Shown: positions 59,588 through 64,000 of the stretch, piece after piece
Position numbering within the stretch: the stretch's first letter is position 1
How the letters are laid out: the number at the start of each line of letters is the position of its first letter
Source: Bog-756 sp963839925
Lineage (GTDB): Bacteria > Actinomycetota > Acidimicrobiia > Acidimicrobiales > RAAP-2
Assembly: GCA_963839925.1 (NCBI GenBank)
Contig: CAWIWV010000001.1
Coordinates: 124,001 to 188,000 of the forward strand
Reading direction: 5' to 3'
Length of the DNA stretch: 64,000 nt
Position numbers and translations under genes: made by a program
The notes under the pieces: generated by a model
Database searches by the model: none
Seen by the model: the letters and a program-made list of their open reading frames with translations, nothing else
What the model was told of the DNA's origin: nothing

Positions 59588-60657
59588 CACTCCTCGTAGC
59601 CGTACGCGACATGGACGAGCGGGCTGGTGGGCAGTGCCTGGCAGGTGAGCACCCAACCCTCTTCGACCTCGTCGGTGGTGAGCGCGTTGTTCGCGTGCAT
59701 CGACGCGGTTCCTTCGAGCACGCGTGCCATGCAGGTCGCACAGCTTCCCGCTTCGCAGGAGAACGGTGGGGACATTCCCATCTGACGCGCGGTCTGGAGA
59801 ATCGTCGTCCCCGCTTGATAATCAGCCGTCTCGGTCCGTCCGTCGAGCTCGATGGTGACCACCGTGTCGGCGGTGCTCGCGAACGGCGGAGGCGGTTCCG
59901 GCTCGGGTGAGAACCGTTCGGGAGTGAAGCGCTCGACATGGATGTGTTCCGCGTCGACGCCCTCGCCGAGCAAGGTCGTCTCGACGATCTCCATGAACGG
60001 CTCCGGTCCGCATACGTAGAACTCGGTGCCGGCTCGGGCGGCGAAGGGGCGGACCGACTCGGGTCCGATGAACCCGTGGTCGACGTCGAGATGGTGGGTC
60101 AGTTCGAAGCGATCGGGGTACTCGGCGCGGAGCGCCTCGATCTCTCGACGAAAGATGACCGAGTCACGATCCCGGTTGGCGTAGACCAGCCGGATCTGTC
60201 GAGGGGTCCTCGACAAGGCGGTCTTGAGCAGTGAGAAGACGGGGGTGATGCCGCTGCCCGCGCTGAAGGCCACCAGATCGCCGGCGCCCGGGGCAAGGCG
60301 GAAGAGCCCCGCCGGTCGCCCCACCTCGACGGTGGCACCCGGAGCGAGCCGGTCGTTCATCCAGTTCGACACCGCGCCCCCCGGGACCCGCTTCACCGTC
60401 ACCTGTATCTCGGCGTCCACCTCGGGTGACGAGGACATCGAGTAGCACCGGACGACGGGCTCGTCGTCAATGTGCACCCGGAAGTTGCAGAACTGCCCTG
60501 ACTCATAGGAGAACAGCGGCGCCAGTTCGCCGGGCACCTCGAGGATGAAGGAGCTGGCATCGGCGGTCTCCCGCACCACCTGGCGTACCCGAAGGGGGTA
60601 GAAGCCGTGGTCGGCCTGCGCTCCGGGCGCGTGGGCCGCAGGCTCCGAGAGTGCCAT
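59587..60657 (-). CDS. Ferredoxin-NAD(P)H reductase with C-terminal 2Fe-2S domain (KshB/PaaE-like)
   Basis: 356 residues. FAD-binding RCYSMSSSP, NAD-binding AFSAGSGITPVFSLLKTAL and FYVCGPEPFME, then a plant-type [2Fe-2S] ferredoxin with the ligand set CEAGSCATC...C near the end. This FAD-NAD-Fd order is that of KshB, the reductase of the 3-ketosteroid 9-alpha-hydroxylase, and of PaaE-type reductases. It is the likely electron supplier for the Rieske oxygenase at 62171, encoded across the divergent promoter. First gene of a four-gene operon coupled by TGATG overlaps. Confidence 0.88.
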   Translation of the reverse strand: MALSEPAAHAPGAQADHGFYPLRVRQVVRETADASSFILEVPGELAPLFSYESGQFCNFRVHIDDEPVVRCYSMSSSPEVDAEIQVTVKRVPGGAVSNWMNDRLAPGATVEVGRPAGLFRLAPGAGDLVAFSAGSGITPVFSLLKTALSRTPRQIRLVYANRDRDSVIFRREIEALRAEYPDRFELTHHLDVDHGFIGPESVRPFAARAGTEFYVCGPEPFMEIVETTLLGEGVDAEHIHVERFTPERFSPEPEPPPPFASTADTVVTIELDGRTETADYQAGTTILQTARQMGMSPPFSCEAGSCATCMARVLEGTASMHANNALTTDEVEEGWVLTCQALPTSPLVHVAYGYEE

Positions 60658-60755
60658 GTTGACAAATGATAACGTAGTTCTCCTAGACTGACAACGAGGC
60701 CGGGCAGGGCTTCTGTTGTTGCCGGAGCGGCCTCCGGCGGGTCGAAGGAGAACGT
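60658..60755. promoter_or_regulatory. Divergent promoter region of the catabolic cluster
   Basis: TTGACA (60659-60664) and TAGACT (60684-60689) form a candidate plus-strand promoter with 19-bp spacing. On the minus strand TTGTCA and a TTATC-like box serve the reductase operon. AAC-GTA-GTT (60671-60679) is a small dyad between them, not a KstR match. The cognate regulator is unknown. Confidence 0.4.
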
Positions 60756-61511
60756 GTGGAAGAGTCGAGTCGAACCGCGATCGTCACCGGCGGGGGATCG
60801 GGGATCGGGTACGCAATCAGCGCGCGACTCGCAGCCGACGGGCACACGGTGGCGGTCTTCGATCTCGACGGTGCATCCGCTGCCGCTGCTGCGGACCGCA
60901 TCTCGGCGACCGGCGCCACCGCGATCGGTCTCGCAGTCGATGTCACTGATCGTCCGGGGATCGACGAAGGAGTCACCGTCGTTCGGGAGCGCCTCGGGCG
61001 GCCGACCATCCTGGTGAACTCCGCGGGCATGGACGGATTCGACCCCTTTCTCAAGATCACTGCCGAAAAATGGAACCGGATCCTCGCAGTCAACCTCACC
61101 GGAACCTTCGATTGTTGCCAGGCCGTGGTGCCCGACATGATCGAGGAGGGGTGGGGACGCATCGTGAACATCTCGTCATCGAGCGCGCATGGCGGGCAGC
61201 CGCTCATGACCCACTACGTCGCGTCCAAGGCCGGCGTGATCGGCTTCACCAAGGCGCTTGCACTCGAACTCGGGCCCAAAGGGATCACCGTCAACACGAT
61301 CCCTCCCGGCTTCATCGATACCCCGATGCTCCGGAAATCCGAAGAGAAGGGACTGCTCGGAAAGGGCGTCGAACATCACGAGTCGATGACCCCGGTCCGT
61401 CGGGTCGGCAAACCAGAGGACATCGCTGCGGCCTGCTCGTTTCTGGTGCGCGACGAGGCCGGCTACGTCACCGGCCAGGTCATCGGAGTCAACGGCGGTC
61501 GGAACACCTGA
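60756..61511 (+). CDS. SDR-family dehydrogenase (hydroxyacyl-type)
   Basis: 251 residues from GTG with GAAGGAG. IVTGGGSGIGYAISARLAAD, FDLDGASAAAAA (acidic end of beta-2, NAD preference), VNSAGMDG, catalytic Ser in NISSSSAHG and YVASKAGVIGFTKAL, with C-terminal YVTGQVIGVNGGRNT. Close paralogue of the SDR at 52129. Together with the ACAD pair this could be a beta-oxidation-like 3-hydroxyacyl-CoA step. It overlaps the CMD gene by TGATG. Confidence 0.87.
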   Translation: MEESSRTAIVTGGGSGIGYAISARLAADGHTVAVFDLDGASAAAAADRISATGATAIGLAVDVTDRPGIDEGVTVVRERLGRPTILVNSAGMDGFDPFLKITAEKWNRILAVNLTGTFDCCQAVVPDMIEEGWGRIVNISSSSAHGGQPLMTHYVASKAGVIGFTKALALELGPKGITVNTIPPGFIDTPMLRKSEEKGLLGKGVEHHESMTPVRRVGKPEDIAAACSFLVRDEAGYVTGQVIGVNGGRNT

Positions 61512-62083
61512 TGGCCCGCATCCCCCCGATTCCGCCGAAGGAGTGGCCGCCCGAGATCCGCGAGGCGATCGCCGCCATGCGGCCGGCGAACCCCCGCCAC
61601 GAGTTTCCGAAGACCGAGGGCCGTCCCAAAGCGCTCAACGCGCTGGGTACCCTCGCGCAGCATCCTGAGCTGGCCAAGGCGTTCAACACCTTCAACGGCC
61701 ACATCCTCTTCGCATCCACACTCTCGCCGCGCCAGCGCGAGCTACTGGTGTTGCGAGTGGCGGTGCTCCGCGGTTCGGAGTACGAGTGGGCGCAGCATTC
61801 GGTCCTCGCAGCAGATGTGGGACTCGATGCGGACGAGGTCGAGCGGATCGCAGTGGGTCCAGAGGCGTCCGGGTGGACACCGCTCGATCGGGCCATGCTC
61901 GAGGCAACCGACCAGCTGATCGCGAACGCCGTGGTGTCCGACGAGACCTGGCAGGTCCTTGCCGACGAGCTGGACGTACAGCAGCTGATGGACCTCGTCT
62001 TCACCATCGGCACGTACGAGATCCTGGCGATGGCCTTCCGATCCTTCGGAGTAGAGCTCGACGAGGACCTTCGGCGGAAATGA
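61511..62083 (+). CDS. Carboxymuconolactone decarboxylase-family protein
   Basis: 190 residues, ATG overlapping the SDR stop. LSPRQRELLVLRVAVLRGSE then YEWAQHSVLAADVGL, AMLEATDQLIANAVVSDETW and FTIGTYEILAMAFRSFGVEL fit the CMD fold. The CxxC of AhpD is absent (SEYEW), as in lactone or non-redox members, and His in the EWAQH segment may be the active residue. It differs from the CxxC-bearing CMD protein at 28496. A hydrolytic or decarboxylating step in the cluster is likely. Confidence 0.83.
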   Translation: MARIPPIPPKEWPPEIREAIAAMRPANPRHEFPKTEGRPKALNALGTLAQHPELAKAFNTFNGHILFASTLSPRQRELLVLRVAVLRGSEYEWAQHSVLAADVGLDADEVERIAVGPEASGWTPLDRAMLEATDQLIANAVVSDETWQVLADELDVQQLMDLVFTIGTYEILAMAFRSFGVELDEDLRRK

Positions 62084-62170
62084 GATTCTGTTTTTTGGAT
62101 ATCAGTGCTACCGTCCATCTGCCGCGACCGGGCGTCAGCCGGCTCCGGCGAGCGGACCCAAAGGAGCGAC

Positions 62171-63466
62171 ATGGCCCATTTCGCAAAGCCTGACGAGGGC
62201 AGTTGGACCCAGCACTACCCCGAACTGGGGACCGGTCCCGTGTCCTACGAGGACTCCATCTCCCCCGAGCACTACGAGCTCGAGCGCAAGGCCATCTTCG
62301 GTCGCACCTGGCTCAACGTCGGCAGGGTCGAGCAGGTCCCGCGAACCGGGGCGTACTTCACCAGGGAGCTGGCGGTCGCCGGCACCTCGATCGTCGTCGT
62401 GCGGGGAACGGATGGCGAGGTGCGCGCCTTCCACAACATCTGCCGGCACCGGGGCAACAAGTTGGTCTGGCAGGACTACCCGGGTGAAGAGGTCAGCGGC
62501 ACCTGCCGGCAGTTCACCTGCAAGTACCACGGTTGGCGGTATGCCTTGGACGGGGAGCTGACCTTCATCCAGCAGGAGTCTGAGTTCTTCGACCTCGACC
62601 GTGCCGACTACGGGCTCCAGCCGGTGCAGACCGACACCTGGGAGGGGTTCATCTTCGTCAACCTCGATCCCGACAACACGACGTCGCTCGCCGAGTACCT
62701 CGGCGGATTCGGAGCCGGACTGGCGGGCTACCCGTTCGACAAGATGACCCAGGTCTACAAGTACAAGGCGAACGTCGGAAGCAACTGGAAGTTGTTCATC
62801 GACACGTTCGCGGAATTCTACCACGCACCCATCCTGCACGCGAAGCAGGCGACCGCAGAGGAGTCGCGCAAGCTGTCGGGGTACGGATACGAGGCGTTGG
62901 GTTACGAGCTCGAGGGACGGCACGGCATGGTGTCGTCGTGGGGAGGGATGTCCCCGCCGAAGGACCTCGCGATGGTCAAACCGATCGAACGGATCCTCCG
63001 CAGCGGTCTGTTCGGACCCTGGGACCCGCCCGACATCGAGGGTCTGGACAAGCTCCCCTCCGCGCTGAACCCCGCACAGAGCCACGCCTGGGGTGTCGAC
63101 TCGTTCGTGTTCTTCCCGAACTTCATGCTGCTGGTCTGGCAGCCGGGTTGGTACCTCACGTACAACTACTGGCCGACGTCTTACAACTCCCACATCTTCG
63201 AGGGTGCGCTCTACTTCGTGCCACCGAAGAACGCGACGGAGCGACTTCGCCAGGAGCTTGCCGCGGTCACCTTCAAGGAGTATGCGCTCCAGGACGGCAA
63301 CACCCTCGAGGCGACCCAGACCATGCTCGAGTCACGCGCGGTGACCACCTTCCCGCTCAACGACCAGGAGATCCTCCTCCGCCAGCTGCACAAGAATGCA
63401 CGAGAGTTCGTGAGCAACTACGAGCAGGGATCACGGACGCCGGTCCGGATCGCGACCGGATCCTGA
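62171..63466 (+). CDS. Rieske non-heme iron oxygenase, alpha subunit
   Basis: Start ATG at 62171 with AAGGAG; the longer frame has no support. 431 residues. Rieske ligands Cys91-x-His93 (NICRHRGNK) and Cys117-x2-His120 (FTCKYHGWRY) and catalytic-domain NWKLFIDTFAEFYHAPILHA with the two His of the iron facial triad. The length and motifs match ring-hydroxylating or steroid-hydroxylating oxygenases of actinobacteria. No beta subunit is present, as in KshA-like homotrimers. Electrons probably come from the reductase at 59587. The substrate is unknown. Confidence 0.9.
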   Translation: MAHFAKPDEGSWTQHYPELGTGPVSYEDSISPEHYELERKAIFGRTWLNVGRVEQVPRTGAYFTRELAVAGTSIVVVRGTDGEVRAFHNICRHRGNKLVWQDYPGEEVSGTCRQFTCKYHGWRYALDGELTFIQQESEFFDLDRADYGLQPVQTDTWEGFIFVNLDPDNTTSLAEYLGGFGAGLAGYPFDKMTQVYKYKANVGSNWKLFIDTFAEFYHAPILHAKQATAEESRKLSGYGYEALGYELEGRHGMVSSWGGMSPPKDLAMVKPIERILRSGLFGPWDPPDIEGLDKLPSALNPAQSHAWGVDSFVFFPNFMLLVWQPGWYLTYNYWPTSYNSHIFEGALYFVPPKNATERLRQELAAVTFKEYALQDGNTLEATQTMLESRAVTTFPLNDQEILLRQLHKNAREFVSNYEQGSRTPVRIATGS

Positions 63467-63483
63467 GCGAGGAGGCGAACCCG

Positions 63484-63810
63484 ATGCCGATCCTGCCCCC
63501 CGAATTCTCGGACCTCGAACCGTTCGCCGCCTGGTCGCTCGAGACCGAGGCCGAACGCTACGCCAAGCGTCTGTCGAGTTCGATGGACGAGCTCCAGTCG
63601 TTCTACGACGCCGCATTCCCACGCCTCGAGGATGCGATGGCCTATCTCGACCAGCTGGAGCTCGCCTCCCTCCCCGAGGAGGCCACCCGGTTGCTCTGGC
63701 TCTACTACTCGTTGGTGAACGCCTCGTTCCCTGTCGAGGTCTGGCGCCAACCGCGGGTGCCCGACAGCGGCGCGGCCAGCATGGACATGGTCGTCGAACC
63801 GTCTGTCTGA
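63484..63810 (+). CDS. Small companion protein of the Rieske oxygenase, function unknown
   Basis: 108 residues, ATG 17 bp after the oxygenase stop with GAGGCGA. Soluble and helical (FAAWSLETEAERYAKRLSSS, MDELQSFYDAAFPRLEDAMA, EATRLLWLYYSLVNASFPVE) with conserved-looking W and Y residues. No Cys, metal motif or signal. Its tight linkage suggests an accessory or small structural subunit of the oxygenase; this is inference, as I do not recognise the family. Confidence 0.7.
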   Translation: MPILPPEFSDLEPFAAWSLETEAERYAKRLSSSMDELQSFYDAAFPRLEDAMAYLDQLELASLPEEATRLLWLYYSLVNASFPVEVWRQPRVPDSGAASMDMVVEPSV

Positions 63811-63876
63811 CACCCCCCGCCACCAGGCCTCGGCACCTAATCGGCCTCCAGAACGGCGTCGGGTACGCTCTGCCCG

Positions 63877-64000
63877 GTGACGAACAACGAATTGGCCACC
63901 GATGCGCTCGAGTCCGAGGGGCTCAGCCGGCGCGAGCAGGCGGTGGCGCGGTCGTTGGATTCCGCCCGCCTCCGAGCCGAAAGCCGGGTCCAGCGCTTTC
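63877..64000 (+). CDS. Probable TetR-family regulator, N-terminal part only
   Basis: GTG at 63877 with TACGCT (63863-63868) just upstream, a leaderless-like start. The 41 visible residues (LSRREQAVARSLDSARLRAE, SRVQRF) match the region that precedes the HTH in many actinobacterial TetR proteins. The frame is open to the window edge. The assignment is based on this short stretch and on its position at the end of the catabolic cluster. Confidence 0.45.
   Translation, partial: MTNNELATDALESEGLSRREQAVARSLDSARLRAESRVQRF

Noticed and set aside
60671..60679. KstR box in the divergent promoter
   Set aside because: AAC and GTT are separated by three bases rather than two and the outer T/A positions do not fit.

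Overview
The window is GC-rich actinobacterial DNA, most likely from an acidimicrobiial (Acidimicrobiia-type) soil or water bacterium. The evidence is the codon bias, GTG/TTG starts, a probable leaderless gene, an F420-type luciferase-like oxidoreductase, a mycofactocin-coupled dehydrogenase, KstR-like and CsoR-like operators, and secreted proteins ending in 42-residue GYW...DGG repeats. The assignment is inference; no rRNA or marker gene is present.

Region 1 (1-13,060). A 5'-truncated GH18 hydrolase and tRNA-Ala(CGC) are followed by a block that looks like an old tRNA-associated insertion. The tRNA 3' end and its flank (2509-2541) recur imperfectly at 13025-13056, next to fragments of an enoyl-CoA hydratase and a recombinase-like HTH protein. 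The block carries a metal-stress-like cassette: two BlaI/CopY-type regulators with the same seven-cysteine N-terminus, two multi-span membrane proteins (one Met/His-rich), a metallothionein, a large secreted Vgb-like beta-propeller protein, and palindromic operators. A GH3 glycosidase follows.

Region 2 (13-39.7 kb). This is mostly ordinary metabolism and transport. It contains a sulfatase; a TetR gene divergent from a mycofactocin-type SDR and an aldehyde dehydrogenase, with a perfect operator between them; a frameshifted TetR gene; an alpha/beta-hydrolase lipoprotein; GNAT, TMEM175 and PPOX proteins; a CsoR-regulated metal permease; a cysteine-less peroxiredoxin-like gene with a stop at codon 2; a flavin disulfide reductase; VOC, SDR and CMD enzymes; MFS; a second GH18; a YhgE/Pip-type membrane protein; a small-molecule kinase and methyltransferase pair; a second sulfatase; an SDR and a DapB-like dehydrogenase behind a KstR-like box; and a GT87 glycosyltransferase.

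Region 3 (39.9-56 kb). This region is dominated by secreted repeat proteins. A roughly 8.8-kb gene encodes a signal sequence, a Gly-rich segment, about 12 Fn3 domains, 13 He_PIG-type Ig domains and a six-repeat C-terminal propeller, but it is broken by about 18 apparent indels confined to its first 6.1 kb. Further on are a TIG/IPT protein with the same six-repeat propeller and a small secreted protein with a strong terminator. Between them lie a solute-binding lipoprotein and a TetR/P450/SDR unit.

Region 4 (56-64 kb). This is a catabolic cluster: an LLM oxidoreductase; a tightly coupled minus-strand operon (ferredoxin reductase, SnoaL-like protein, two acyl-CoA dehydrogenases); and a divergent plus-strand unit (SDR, CMD protein, Rieske oxygenase, small companion protein), with a likely TetR gene running off the end. 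Together with the P450 and the KstR-like box this suggests breakdown of a steroid-, terpenoid- or other alicyclic compound. The substrate cannot be named from sequence.
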